Positions 6,438 to 16,437 of a DNA stretch of 64,000 nt are shown piece by piece. The notes below the pieces were generated by a model, which saw only the letters and a list, made by a program, of their open reading frames with translations, had not been told where the DNA came from and made no database searches. This stretch comes from CAVQBP01 sp963710745 (GTDB lineage: Bacteria > Bacteroidota > Ignavibacteria > Ignavibacteriales > Ignavibacteriaceae). The position numbers and the translations under genes were made by a program. Location of the stretch: contig CAVQBP010000007.1 in assembly GCA_963710745.1 (NCBI GenBank), positions 1-64,000 of the forward strand. The letters run 5' to 3'. How positions within the stretch are numbered: the first letter of the stretch is position 1; each line of letters starts with the position of its first letter.

Positions 6438-8702
6438 ATGGCTGCAAATATTGAAATGATAAAAAATAGATATTCAGACTTTAAAGAAAAGCTGAACATA
6501 ATTAAAAAAGTTGTTAATAGACCTTTAACATATGCTGAAAAAGTTTTATATACACACCTATGGGAAAATCCCTCAACAAGTTTAGAAAGAGGGGAAGACT
6601 ATGCTGAACTGGCACCAGACAGAGTAGCTATGCAGGATGCAACTGCCCAGATGGCGCTTTTACAATTTATGTCTGCAAAGAAAAAAGAAACTGCTGTTCC
6701 AGCTACCGTTCATTGTGATCATTTAATTCAGGCACAGGTTGGAGCAAAGGATGATCTTTTACGTGCAACTTCTGAGAACAAAGAAGTCTATGATTTTCTT
6801 GAAAGCATATCGCGAAAATATGGAATAGGATTTTGGAAACCCGGGGCAGGTATAATTCATCAGGTTGTTTTGGAAAACTATGCATTCCCAGGCGGAATGA
6901 TGATCGGAACAGATTCTCATACACCCAATGCAGGCGGACTCGGGATGATAGCTATTGGTGTTGGGGGTGCCGATGCTGTTGACGTAATGGCCGGAATGCC
7001 TTGGGAATTAAAGTGGCCTAAGCTTATAGGAGTCAGATTAACCGGCAGATTAAAACCTTGGACTTCACCTAAAGATGTTATCTTAAAATTAGCAGGTATT
7101 CTTACAGTTAAAGGCGGAACCGGTGCAATAGTAGAATATTTTGGTGATGGAGCAACTTCAATTTCATGTACCGGAAAAGGGACTATATGTAACATGGGAG
7201 CAGAAATTGGTGCAACAACTTCTGTATTTCCGTTTGATGAAAAAATGTCGGCTTATCTTCGAATAACTAACCGGGCAGATGTTGCGGCTCTTACAGAAGG
7301 TTTGCAGGATGAACTTTCCGCAGATAAAGAGGTTATTGCAAATCCTGTAAAATATTTTGATCAGTTAGTTGAGATAAACTTAAATGAACTGGAACCTCAT
7401 TTAAATGGTCCATTTACACCTGATAAAGCATGGCCTATATCTAAAATGAAGGAAGCTGTTAAAGAGAATAATTACCCTGACACTATTAAAGTTGCGCTGA
7501 TAGGAAGCTGTACAAATTCAAGTTATGAAGATATTGATAGGGCAGCCAGCATAGCTAAACAAGCGATGTCAAAAGGTTTAAAATCGAAATCACAATTTAC
7601 CGTTACTCCCGGCTCAGAACAGGTAAGAGCAACAATTGAAAGAGATGGACAGCTAAAAACTTTAAGTGATTTCGGAGGAGTTATTTTAGCAAATGCTTGC
7701 GGTCCCTGTATTGGAATGTGGAAAAGAATGGATATCAAAACGGGAGAACGAAATACTATAGTTACTTCTTTCAATAGAAATTTTGCAAAAAGAAATGACG
7801 GGAATCCTGAAACATTAGCATTTGTTGCAAGCCCCGAATTAACAACTGCATTGGCAATTGCTGGAAGTTTATCTTTTAATCCTTTAACGGATGAATTGGA
7901 AAATGACAAAGGTGAGAAAGTTAAACTTGAACCGCCTGTAGGAGATGAACTGCCATCAAAAGGATTTGATCCGGGTGAGAGCGGATATGTAGCTCCTTCT
8001 AAAGATGGTTCTAATATTGAAGTAGTTGTTAAACCGGATAGTGAACGGCTTCAGTTGCTTAAACCTTTTAAACCATGGGAGGGTAAAGATTTAATTGATT
8101 TACAGGTCCTTTTAAAAGCCAAAGGGAAATGCACAACAGATCATATTTCGATGGCAGGGCCTTGGTTAAGATTCAGGGGACATCTGGATAATATTTCCAA
8201 TAACATGTTCCTGGGCGCAATTAATGCATTTACCGGAGAGGCGGGGAAGGTGAAGAATAGTTATACAGGGGAATATAGCTCTGTTCCGGAAGTTGCACGT
8301 GCTTACAAAAAACACGGTCACGATTGGGTTGTAATCGGTGATGAGAATTATGGAGAAGGTTCTTCGCGTGAACATGCGGCTATGGAGCCAAGGCATCTTG
8401 GCGGAAGAGCAATCATTGTGAAAAGTTTTGCAAGAATTCATGAAACGAATCTTAAAAAACAAGGTATGCTTCCGCTGACTTTTGCTAATCCTGCTGATTA
8501 TGATAAAATACAGGAAGATGATAAACTGAGCATTATAGGATTAACGGAATTAGCTCCTAATAAACAATTAAAATTAGTTATCAAACATAAGAATGGTATG
8601 CAAGAGGAAACCTTATTAAATCATACTATGAATGAAGCGCAAATTAAATGGTTTAAAGCCGGAAGCGCGCTTAATCTGATTGCACAACAAAATCAAAAAT
8701 AA
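6438..8702 (+). CDS. acn: aconitate hydratase, mitochondrial type
   Basis: A 754-residue enzyme of the citric acid cycle that interconverts citrate and isocitrate. The N-terminal catalytic domains contain IGTDSHTPNAGGLGM and the three [4Fe-4S] ligands Cys358 (GSCTNSSYED), Cys421 and Cys424 (ANACGPCIG). The C-terminal swivel domain carries DENYGEGSSREHAA with its active-site Ser/Arg. Length and sequence fit the eukaryotic mitochondrial/Bacteroidota-type aconitase rather than the ~890-residue AcnA or AcnB. Single gene with AAGGATTTTTTATT before the ATG, followed by a strong terminator. Confidence 0.96.
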   Translation: MAANIEMIKNRYSDFKEKLNIIKKVVNRPLTYAEKVLYTHLWENPSTSLERGEDYAELAPDRVAMQDATAQMALLQFMSAKKKETAVPATVHCDHLIQAQVGAKDDLLRATSENKEVYDFLESISRKYGIGFWKPGAGIIHQVVLENYAFPGGMMIGTDSHTPNAGGLGMIAIGVGGADAVDVMAGMPWELKWPKLIGVRLTGRLKPWTSPKDVILKLAGILTVKGGTGAIVEYFGDGATSISCTGKGTICNMGAEIGATTSVFPFDEKMSAYLRITNRADVAALTEGLQDELSADKEVIANPVKYFDQLVEINLNELEPHLNGPFTPDKAWPISKMKEAVKENNYPDTIKVALIGSCTNSSYEDIDRAASIAKQAMSKGLKSKSQFTVTPGSEQVRATIERDGQLKTLSDFGGVILANACGPCIGMWKRMDIKTGERNTIVTSFNRNFAKRNDGNPETLAFVASPELTTALAIAGSLSFNPLTDELENDKGEKVKLEPPVGDELPSKGFDPGESGYVAPSKDGSNIEVVVKPDSERLQLLKPFKPWEGKDLIDLQVLLKAKGKCTTDHISMAGPWLRFRGHLDNISNNMFLGAINAFTGEAGKVKNSYTGEYSSVPEVARAYKKHGHDWVVIGDENYGEGSSREHAAMEPRHLGGRAIIVKSFARIHETNLKKQGMLPLTFANPADYDKIQEDDKLSIIGLTELAPNKQLKLVIKHKNGMQEETLLNHTMNEAQIKWFKAGSALNLIAQQNQK

Positions 8703-8733
8703 AATTATTTACATAAAAATTATTAATTGAAAA

Positions 8734-8771
8734 ATGGAAACCGGATATTCTGGTTTCCATTTTAATTTTTA
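8734..8771 (+). terminator. terminator after aconitase
   Basis: A 9-bp stem, ATGGAAACC with GGTTTCCAT around a 9-nt loop, followed by TTTAATTTTT on the plus strand. It lies 31 bp after the aconitase stop codon. Confidence 0.8.
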
Positions 8772-8874
8772 GATAGAAGTAATAAGCAGCCCTAATGATT
8801 TATTACCCAAATTACTCCATAGAATTCTTTGATCCAAATTGATATTTTTAGAAAAATGATTGATATAACTATTT

Positions 8875-10986
8875 ATGATATTTCTTAATCCTTTAGTCTT
8901 ATTTGGTCTTCTGGCAGCTTCAATTCCTGTTTTAATTCATCTTTTTAATCTTAGAAAATTAAAGAAGATTGATTTCAGCACTTTGACTTTTCTCAAGGAA
9001 CTGCAGAAGAATAAAATAAGGAAAATAAAAATTAAGCAGCTTTTGCTTTTAGCATTAAGAGTTATGATAATTCTTTTTGTTGTTTTAGCATTTGCTCGTC
9101 CCACTTTAAAAGGAATTTCAATCGGGGGTGCATCCTCTGCTGCAAAAACAACCGCTGTTTTTATTCTCGATAACACTTTCAGCATGTCGGTTGTTGATAA
9201 TAATGGTTCATACTTAAACCAGGCTAAAGAGACAATAAAAGCACTACTTAACCAGCTTCAGGAAGGGGATGAAGCAGCTCTGATTCTTTTGTCAAATCCT
9301 CCTAACAGTGCTGGAACTTCGGAAATTAAACCAACATCTAATTTGGCTGATTTTAAAAAACAGGTGGAGAATATTGATATTTCATATTACAGCGGTAATT
9401 TAAATGATGCAATTGTTGAAGCAGCAAAAATCCTGTCACATTCACAAAATTTCAATAAGGAGATTTATATATTAAGTGATTTCCAAAAAGACCGGATCTA
9501 TGAACAATCATCTCTCTCAAATCTAAGTGAAATTCTTAACGATAAAGTAAAGTTATATGCATTCAATTATTCAGGGAAAGAAGTTTTTAATATCGGGATT
9601 GATAATTTAAAAGTTAATACCCAAATATTTGAAAAAGATAAACCGGTAAACTTCAGTGTTACTGTAACTAATTATTCTGCCAGGCTTGCTGAAAATACAG
9701 TTGTATCGCTTTTCATTAACAATGAAAGAAGCTCACAGCAGAGTGTAAATTTAAAACCGGGAGAAACAAAGATACTTACAATGGAATCATCAGTAGAATC
9801 AACCGGTTATATTAATGCATTTGCTGAGATTGAAGATGATGATATTTTGCAGGATAATAAACGGTTTACGAGCTTTTATATCCCTGAAGAGATTCCCGTA
9901 GGAGTTTTTACCGGAGAAACTCAGGATGCTAAATTTATAAATTTAGCTTTAACTGCTGGGGAAGACAATACATTAAAAATCACAGAGAAAAATATAAGCC
10001 AGATATCGTCTTTTGATTTGAACCAATTTGATGTTCTAATTTTAATCGGTGTTGATAATTTCAATAATTTTACTTCAATTAAATCATTTATTAAAAACGG
10101 CGGCGGTTTATTCTTAATGCCGGGGATAGAATCTTCTCTTGAGAATTTCAGAAATGCTTTGCTGGATATTGGACTTCCCGAACCGGGTGGGACGGTTGGT
10201 AAAATTAATTCTGCAAATAGTGAAGTAACATTTGAAAATGTGGATCTTAATCATCCTGTATTTCGGAATATTTTTACAAAAGACAAGAAGAAAATCGAAT
10301 CTCCTGCTGTTTATTATCATTATAAAATAAATGCGGGAATAAGAGGCAGAGATATTATTTCATTAGTTGATGGAACCTCTTTTTTAAGTGAATATAAAAT
10401 TGGAAATGGAAAGGTTTTTCTTTTGAATACAGCACCGGCTCTTAGCTGGACGAACTTCCCGTTAAAAAGTATATTTGTTCCATTGATCAACAAATCAGTA
10501 TTTTACCTGGCTTCAAAAGATAAGACCGAAAATGAGCATCTGGTTAGCAGCATTATAAATATTGATGTTTCAAACCAAAGCCTGCCCCAGATTAAAATAG
10601 ACAGACCAAATAGTTCCGAACAATATATAAATCTGAAAGAACAGAACAATCCGAATTATGTTGCTTATGATAACACGAATCTGCCCGGTAATTACCTGGT
10701 TTATTCGGGTAATAAGATAATTGATGATTTTGCTATTAATACAAATCCTTTAGAGTCTGTAACAAAGTATTTAAATGACGATGAGTTCAAAAAATACCTG
10801 GATAAAATAGACTTTAAAGGTCAATACATAGAGGTTGGTAAGCAAGAAGATCCTGCTAAAATTATTTTGCAATCGCGATTCGGATCGGAACTTTGGAAAT
10901 ACTTCCTTTTTATAGCTTTAATACTAGCCTTAATAGAAATGATGATAGCAAGAAGTTCAAAGAAGGAAATGGTAAATAATAGTTAG
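8875..10986 (+). CDS. BatA-domain / VWA-like membrane protein
   Basis: A 703-residue membrane protein. The first 30 residues (FLNPLVLFGLLAASIPVLIH then LFNLRKLKKIDFSTL) are the BatA N-terminal signature, with a second membrane helix at about 55-75. A von Willebrand A domain follows, with a MIDAS-like D99-N-T101-F-S103 (FILDNTFSMS). A long periplasmic region with Ig-like and GATase-like segments (FDVLILIGVDNF, IKNGGGLFLMPG) ends in a transmembrane helix at about 675-695. Proteins of this plan in Bacteroidota lie near or act with the MoxR/Bat system; no moxR or other bat gene is next to it here. Exact role unknown. Confidence 0.85.
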   Translation: MIFLNPLVLFGLLAASIPVLIHLFNLRKLKKIDFSTLTFLKELQKNKIRKIKIKQLLLLALRVMIILFVVLAFARPTLKGISIGGASSAAKTTAVFILDNTFSMSVVDNNGSYLNQAKETIKALLNQLQEGDEAALILLSNPPNSAGTSEIKPTSNLADFKKQVENIDISYYSGNLNDAIVEAAKILSHSQNFNKEIYILSDFQKDRIYEQSSLSNLSEILNDKVKLYAFNYSGKEVFNIGIDNLKVNTQIFEKDKPVNFSVTVTNYSARLAENTVVSLFINNERSSQQSVNLKPGETKILTMESSVESTGYINAFAEIEDDDILQDNKRFTSFYIPEEIPVGVFTGETQDAKFINLALTAGEDNTLKITEKNISQISSFDLNQFDVLILIGVDNFNNFTSIKSFIKNGGGLFLMPGIESSLENFRNALLDIGLPEPGGTVGKINSANSEVTFENVDLNHPVFRNIFTKDKKKIESPAVYYHYKINAGIRGRDIISLVDGTSFLSEYKIGNGKVFLLNTAPALSWTNFPLKSIFVPLINKSVFYLASKDKTENEHLVSSIINIDVSNQSLPQIKIDRPNSSEQYINLKEQNNPNYVAYDNTNLPGNYLVYSGNKIIDDFAINTNPLESVTKYLNDDEFKKYLDKIDFKGQYIEVGKQEDPAKIILQSRFGSELWKYFLFIALILALIEMMIARSSKKEMVNNS

Positions 10987-11068
10987 CTGCAGTAATTTTT
11001 TTATTGAAATAAATTATTAAATTATATGATAATTAAATAAAAACAGTAGGAGATCGATTCCAAAGTAT

Positions 11069-12334
11069 ATGATAGGTATAAACGGGAATGGAAAAGAAAG
11101 AGCAATACTGGTTGCTTTAAATACAAAAGCTATAAAGAAAGAATTAGTTGAAGAACATTTAACGGAGCTTGAGGAATTAGCATTTACAGCGGGTGCTGAA
11201 ACAATAATAAAAGTAATACAGGATAGATATTCAGTTGATCCGGCTTTCTATATAGGGAGAGGTAAAGCTGATGAATTAGCGGTACTAGCAGAAACTAATG
11301 ATATTAACCTGGTTATTTTTGATGATGATCTTTCACCTGTTCAGTTAAGAAATCTTGAGAATCTTATAGAAAGAAAAATTATTGACCGCAGCGGATTGAT
11401 CCTGGATATTTTTGCATCAAGGGCAAAAACAAAAGAAGCAAAAACTCAGGTGGAACTTGCCCAGCTGCAATATATGCTTCCGAGATTAACGAGGGCATGG
11501 ACTCACCTTTCAAAGCAGTTTGGCGGTATAGGTACCAAAGGCCCGGGTGAAACACAAATCGAAACCGACAGAAGAATAATCAGAACACGTATTAGTCATC
11601 TTAAAGAAAAGCTGGATAAAATTGAACTTCAAAGAGATACACAGAGCAAAGGAAGAAAAGACTTTATCAGAATTTCTCTTGTCGGATATACAAATGCAGG
11701 AAAATCAACCCTTTTCAATTTAATTACAAAATCGGGAGTGCTTGCTGAAGATAAACTCTTTGCAACTCTTGATTCAACAACCCGTTCTTTAGATATCGGT
11801 ATAAATCAGAAATTACTTTTGAGCGATACGGTTGGATTTATCAGAAAGCTTCCTCCCAATTTAATTGCTTCATTTAAAAGTACACTAAAAGAAGTTAGGG
11901 ATGCAGATATTATTCTTCATGTTGTTGATATTTCACATCCGTATTTTGAAGATCATATAAACGTTGTAGATCAAACTTTAAAAGATTTAGGCGCAGATAA
12001 AAAAAGTGAATTAAAAGTATTTAATAAAATCGATGTTGTTAACGATAAAAGCAGAATAAGTTATGTAAGAAATAAATTCAGGAACACTGTTATTATTTCT
12101 GCCGAAAGGGGTATTAATATTTCAAAGTTTAAAGAAAAGCTGATAAGTTTAATAAATGATACTTATGTTGAAGAAAAAATTGATCTGGATTTAGCAGATT
12201 CAAAAACTGCTGCTAAAATTCATTCAATGGCTGAAGTTATTTCCACCAATTATGATGATTCTTTAATTCATATAACATACAAAACAAACAGGGAAAATTC
12301 ACAAAAAATTAAAAAACTGGTACATGGCACCTGA
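11069..12334 (+). CDS. hflX: GTPase HflX
   Basis: A 421-residue ribosome-associated GTPase that rescues or splits stalled ribosomes under stress. The N-terminal HflX domain includes FYIGRGKADELA and the glycine-rich GIGTKGPGETQIETDRR linker. The G domain has G1 GYTNAGKST at 206-214, G3 DTVGFI and G4 NKID. AGGAGA lies 14 nt before the ATG. The stop overlaps the start of hutH by 11 bp, so the two are translationally coupled. Confidence 0.96.
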   Translation: MIGINGNGKERAILVALNTKAIKKELVEEHLTELEELAFTAGAETIIKVIQDRYSVDPAFYIGRGKADELAVLAETNDINLVIFDDDLSPVQLRNLENLIERKIIDRSGLILDIFASRAKTKEAKTQVELAQLQYMLPRLTRAWTHLSKQFGGIGTKGPGETQIETDRRIIRTRISHLKEKLDKIELQRDTQSKGRKDFIRISLVGYTNAGKSTLFNLITKSGVLAEDKLFATLDSTTRSLDIGINQKLLLSDTVGFIRKLPPNLIASFKSTLKEVRDADIILHVVDISHPYFEDHINVVDQTLKDLGADKKSELKVFNKIDVVNDKSRISYVRNKFRNTVIISAERGINISKFKEKLISLINDTYVEEKIDLDLADSKTAAKIHSMAEVISTNYDDSLIHITYKTNRENSQKIKKLVHGT

Positions 12335-13889
12335 AAAACTAATACTAAACGGAAATTCGTTAACTGTAGATAAAATCGAATTTTTCCTTCATAACAATCC
12401 ACATGTAATTATATCCAAAGAATCTGTAAAAAAAATTAATAGTTCAAGAAAGCTGGTCGAAAATTGGATTGAAAAAGGGGAGAAAGTATATGGAGTAACC
12501 ACAGGTTTTGGCGAATTTGCCAATGTAAATATCTCAAAAGAAAATATAAAACAGCTCCAGGAAAATTTAATACTTAGCCATGCTGCCGGTTGCGGTGAAA
12601 ACCTACCCCCTAAAATTGTGAAGATAATGATGCTTTTAAGAGTTAATGCTCTTGTAAAAGGTTATTCCGGGATTAGGTTGTCTACTCTTAAATTACTAAC
12701 AGGAATGATTAATAATAACATTATTCCTGTTGTACCGTCACAAGGTTCAGTAGGTTCAAGCGGGGATTTAGTTCAGTTAGCACATCTTGTTCTGGCAATG
12801 ATAGGAAAAGGAAAAGTTCAGATAATCGGAAACATTAATGATGACAGAGCCGGTCAAACAGAAATCATATCTTCAAAAAAAGGATTAGAAAAATATAACC
12901 TTGAACCAGCTGTACTGGAAGCTAAGGAAGGATTAGCATTAATAAACGGAACACAAATGATGACTTCTTTTGCGTCATTTATTTCTATTCGTGCAAAAAA
13001 AATAATGAAACTTGCGGATATTTGTGCTGCACTTTCTCATGAAGCACTAAGAGCAACCGATAAAGCCTTCTATGAAAAACTTCATTTGCTGCGTCCATTC
13101 CCCGGACAAATAAATTCAGCTAAAAATGTTTTATCTTTAATTAAAAACAGTGAAATAAGAAATTCACATCTTGAAAATGATACCAGGATTCAAGATGCCT
13201 ATTCAATCAGATGTGTGCCCCAGATTCATGGCGCTTCAAGAGATGCTATAGATTATGTCATTTCAAGAGTTGAAATTGAAATAAATTCGGTAAACGATAA
13301 TCCGGTAATTTTTCCGGAAACAGGTGAGCATATAGAAGGAGGAAACTTCCACGGTCAGTCCATGGCTTTAGCCATGGATTTTATGGGTATTGCTTTGTCT
13401 GAACTCGCTAATGTATCTGAGAGAAGAACCGAACGCATGGTAAATGGAGCTTTAAGCGGGCTGCCGAGATTTTTGGCAATTAAAGGAGGATTAAATTCGG
13501 GTTTAATGATAGCTCAATATACGGCTGCCAGTCTTGTTTCGGAAAATAAGGTATTAGCACATCCCGCCAGTGTTGATTCGATTCCGACCTCTGCAAACCA
13601 GGAAGATCATAATTCAATGGGTTCGATTGCAGCGCAAAAATGCTATAAAATAATGCAGAACCTTGAAAATGTCCTGGCTATAGAACTTTTAACTGCGGCC
13701 CAAGCGGTAGAATTTCTAAAACCTCTAAAATGCGGAGTTGGTACTAATGTGATTTACAAAAAAATCAGGGAAGCGGTTCCTCCATTAATGGATGATAGAG
13801 TCCTTTATGAGGATATAAAAAAAATATTGCAGCTTATAAAGGATGATACATTGTTAAATTCTGTTGAGAAAAAAATCAAATTAATTTGA
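12324..13889 (+). CDS. hutH: histidine ammonia-lyase family (MIO enzyme)
   Basis: A 521-residue aromatic amino acid lyase, most likely making urocanate from histidine. Family features are YGVTTGFGEF, SHAAGCGE (the His and context typical of histidine rather than tyrosine lyases), NDNPVIFPETG and HPASVDSIPTSANQEDHNSMG. The MIO-forming tripeptide is Ser145-Ser146-Gly147 (GSVGSSGDL) rather than the usual Ala-Ser-Gly, and the following Pro is Gln. Central Ser and Gly, needed for the cofactor, are kept. It overlaps hflX by 11 bp and no other hut gene is nearby, so a dedicated histidine degradation operon is not seen. Confidence 0.88.
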   Translation: MAPEKLILNGNSLTVDKIEFFLHNNPHVIISKESVKKINSSRKLVENWIEKGEKVYGVTTGFGEFANVNISKENIKQLQENLILSHAAGCGENLPPKIVKIMMLLRVNALVKGYSGIRLSTLKLLTGMINNNIIPVVPSQGSVGSSGDLVQLAHLVLAMIGKGKVQIIGNINDDRAGQTEIISSKKGLEKYNLEPAVLEAKEGLALINGTQMMTSFASFISIRAKKIMKLADICAALSHEALRATDKAFYEKLHLLRPFPGQINSAKNVLSLIKNSEIRNSHLENDTRIQDAYSIRCVPQIHGASRDAIDYVISRVEIEINSVNDNPVIFPETGEHIEGGNFHGQSMALAMDFMGIALSELANVSERRTERMVNGALSGLPRFLAIKGGLNSGLMIAQYTAASLVSENKVLAHPASVDSIPTSANQEDHNSMGSIAAQKCYKIMQNLENVLAIELLTAAQAVEFLKPLKCGVGTNVIYKKIREAVPPLMDDRVLYEDIKKILQLIKDDTLLNSVEKKIKLI

Positions 13890-13995
13890 TTAACCAGAAT
13901 ACTCTACCAATTGCTCCATATTAAATACAGTATTATTGTCTTTCTATATATTACATTTCTTTTTTATATTTCATATTCTAAAAAATTAAAGGAAA

Positions 13996-15444
13996 ATGGA
14001 TTCAAAATACGAGGCCGTCATAGGATTAGAAATTCATGCCCAGTTATTAACCGGCTCTAAAATTTTCTGCGGATGTTCGACTAAATTTGGAAATGTACCT
14101 AATTCTAATACTTGTCCTGTATGTTTAGGTCACCCAGGTGTATTGCCGGTATTAAACAAAAAAGTTGTTGAGTATTCAGTGTTAATGGGTTTAGCTACCG
14201 AATGCATTATTAATGAAAAATCAATTTTTGCAAGAAAAAATTATTTTTATCCCGATCTTCCTAAAGGCTACCAGATATCCCAATATGAACAACCAATTTG
14301 CGAACATGGACATATTAACATAAAAAAAGGATATAATACCCGGAAGAGGATTGACATAAAAAGAATCCACATGGAAGAAGATGCAGGTAAATCAATACAT
14401 GATCAGGATTATGATACGTTTGTAGATGTAAACCGGTGTGGAGTTCCTTTAATTGAGATTGTAAGTGAACCCGATATAAGAAACGGTGAAGAGGCTTATC
14501 TGTATCTCTCAAAAATTAAACAAATTGTTCAATACCTTGGGATTTGCGACGGAAACATGGAAGAAGGTTCTTTTAGATGCGACGCTAATATTTCCGTTAG
14601 ATTGCATGGCGAAGAAAGACTTGGCACTAAGACTGAAGTCAAAAATATGAACTCCTTCAGGAATGTTGAAAAAGCAATAAATTTTGAAATTAACAGACAG
14701 ATAGAAGTTATAGAAGAAGGAGGAAAAATTGTTCAGCAAACATTATTGTGGAATGCTGATTACAACGAAGCTCTTCCAATGAGGAGTAAAGAAGAGGCAC
14801 ATGATTACAGATATTTTCCTGAGCCTGATTTACTTCCTGTAATAGTAAATGAAAACTGGAAAAATGAAATTTCTCAAACCCTGCCTGAATTGCCTGAAAT
14901 TAGAAAAGAAAGATTGATAAAAAAATATAATCTTCGCGAATATGATGCGGAGTTGCTTACCCAAAACCGTGCTATTGCAGATTACTATGAAAAGGTTATT
15001 GACAAAACCAGTGATTATAAATCCGCAAGTAATTGGATAATGGGGGAAGTTCTTAAATCAATAAATGAAGAAAAATTAGATATTGAAGATTTTCCTGTCA
15101 GTCCTGAAAATTTGGCCGAACTTATTAATATTATTAATAACGGAACTATTAACGGTAAAATCGGTAAAGATGTTTTTCAACAAATGTTAAAAGAAGATAA
15201 AAACGCATTAACAATAGTAAAAGAAAAAAATCTTATTCAAATAACCGATTCATCTGAAATAGAAAATATTATTGATTCGATTCTTGAGAAAAACTTGAAT
15301 GAAGTTAAACAGTATCTTGAGGGGAAGGAAAAGGTATTTGGGTTTTTTGTCGGTCGGGTTATGCGGGAAACAATGGGAAAAGCGAATCCGAAAGTAGTCA
15401 ATGAAATTTTAAGAGAAAAACTGAATTCTTTAAAAGAAGTATAA
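13996..15444 (+). CDS. gatB: Asp/Glu-tRNA amidotransferase subunit B
   Basis: A 482-residue subunit B of GatCAB, which amidates misacylated Glu-tRNAGln and Asp-tRNAAsn. The N-terminus (EAVIGLEIHAQLLTGSKIFC), the zinc-site cysteines (CGCS and CPVCLGHPG) and the RKNYFYPDLPKGYQISQY motif are diagnostic. The C-terminal tRNA-binding GatB/Yqey domain ends GFFVGRVMRETMGKANPK. AAAGGAAA precedes the ATG. gatA and gatC are not in this window. lepB follows after 14 bp. Confidence 0.97.
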   Translation: MDSKYEAVIGLEIHAQLLTGSKIFCGCSTKFGNVPNSNTCPVCLGHPGVLPVLNKKVVEYSVLMGLATECIINEKSIFARKNYFYPDLPKGYQISQYEQPICEHGHINIKKGYNTRKRIDIKRIHMEEDAGKSIHDQDYDTFVDVNRCGVPLIEIVSEPDIRNGEEAYLYLSKIKQIVQYLGICDGNMEEGSFRCDANISVRLHGEERLGTKTEVKNMNSFRNVEKAINFEINRQIEVIEEGGKIVQQTLLWNADYNEALPMRSKEEAHDYRYFPEPDLLPVIVNENWKNEISQTLPELPEIRKERLIKKYNLREYDAELLTQNRAIADYYEKVIDKTSDYKSASNWIMGEVLKSINEEKLDIEDFPVSPENLAELINIINNGTINGKIGKDVFQQMLKEDKNALTIVKEKNLIQITDSSEIENIIDSILEKNLNEVKQYLEGKEKVFGFFVGRVMRETMGKANPKVVNEILREKLNSLKEV

Positions 15445-15458
15445 TAACGGAGAACAAA

Positions 15459-16394
15459 TTGTCATTTAAAAGCGGACTTAAAAAATTTTTCGGAATAAAA
15501 ACCGAAGAAGAATTAAATCAGAAAAAAACACCAAAAGAAAAAGCTAAAGAATTTATTGAATCACTATTATTTGCAGCAATAGCAGCGTTTCTTATAATTA
15601 CATTCGTAATTCAAAATACCAGGATTCCAACAGGCTCTATGGAAGATACAATTCTTGTGGGAGATTTTGTATTGGTCAATAAATTTATTTATGGATCTTC
15701 ATCACCTCATTATATTCCTTTTACAGAAATTAAAATCCCTTATTTTACTTTACCTGCATTTCGTGATCCGCATAGAAAAGACATTGTAGTATTTGAATGG
15801 CCCGGGGAGCGAGATAATTTAAGAGCATCTGAACTTGGTGTAAACTATGTTAAAAGATGCATCGGCATTCCTGGCGATACTATTCAAATAATAGATAAAG
15901 TAGTATTTGTTAATGGTAAACAATTTTGGATCCCATCTCATATTAAGTATTTAAATCCTTTTGCTAAACCTAAGGGCTATATTGAACCAAGGATTTTTCC
16001 AAAAGGAATGCCCTGGAATGAAGATAATTACGGACCATTGATTGTTCCTAAGAAAGGTTTTACTATAAATCTTAACATTGATAATGTTGAACAATGGCGT
16101 ACAACTATTGATCGTGAATATGGGAAGAGAGTTGTCGGAATCGAGGGAAATCACGTTACTATTGAAGGCAAGCCGGTTACTTCATATACTTTTAAAAAAG
16201 ATTATTACTTTATGATGGGGGACAACCGAGATGATAGTTTGGACAGCAGGTTCTGGGGCTTTGTTCCAAGAGATGCTGTTGTCGGGGAAGCTTTTATTAC
16301 TCTCTTTTCATGGGACAGGGATATCCCTTTTACTGATTTGTTCAGATTAATCGGCTCTATAAGATTGGACAGGGTTTTGCTGCTGCTGCATTAA
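15459..16394 (+). CDS. lepB: signal peptidase I
   Basis: A 311-residue membrane serine protease that removes signal peptides. After a charged head there is one transmembrane helix (about 34-52), then box B with the nucleophile Ser60 (TGSMEDTIL), the general base Lys132 (YVKRCIGIPGD) and box E MMGDNRDDSLDSRFWGFV. The start is TTG, preceded by ACGGAGAACAAA; no ATG precedes the membrane helix, so TTG is needed. The region between the catalytic Lys and box E carries a longer insert than E. coli-like enzymes, as often seen in Bacteroidota. Coupled to gatB. Confidence 0.94.
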   Translation: MSFKSGLKKFFGIKTEEELNQKKTPKEKAKEFIESLLFAAIAAFLIITFVIQNTRIPTGSMEDTILVGDFVLVNKFIYGSSSPHYIPFTEIKIPYFTLPAFRDPHRKDIVVFEWPGERDNLRASELGVNYVKRCIGIPGDTIQIIDKVVFVNGKQFWIPSHIKYLNPFAKPKGYIEPRIFPKGMPWNEDNYGPLIVPKKGFTINLNIDNVEQWRTTIDREYGKRVVGIEGNHVTIEGKPVTSYTFKKDYYFMMGDNRDDSLDSRFWGFVPRDAVVGEAFITLFSWDRDIPFTDLFRLIGSIRLDRVLLLLH

Positions 16395-16437
16395 AACTGT
16401 TTAAAAATTGAGGCTGTTTTATTTTTGCCACAATATT

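Noticed and set aside
7523..7909. A 128-codon minus-strand frame inside aconitase.
   Set aside because: Wholly inside a conserved enzyme gene and without any family resemblance.
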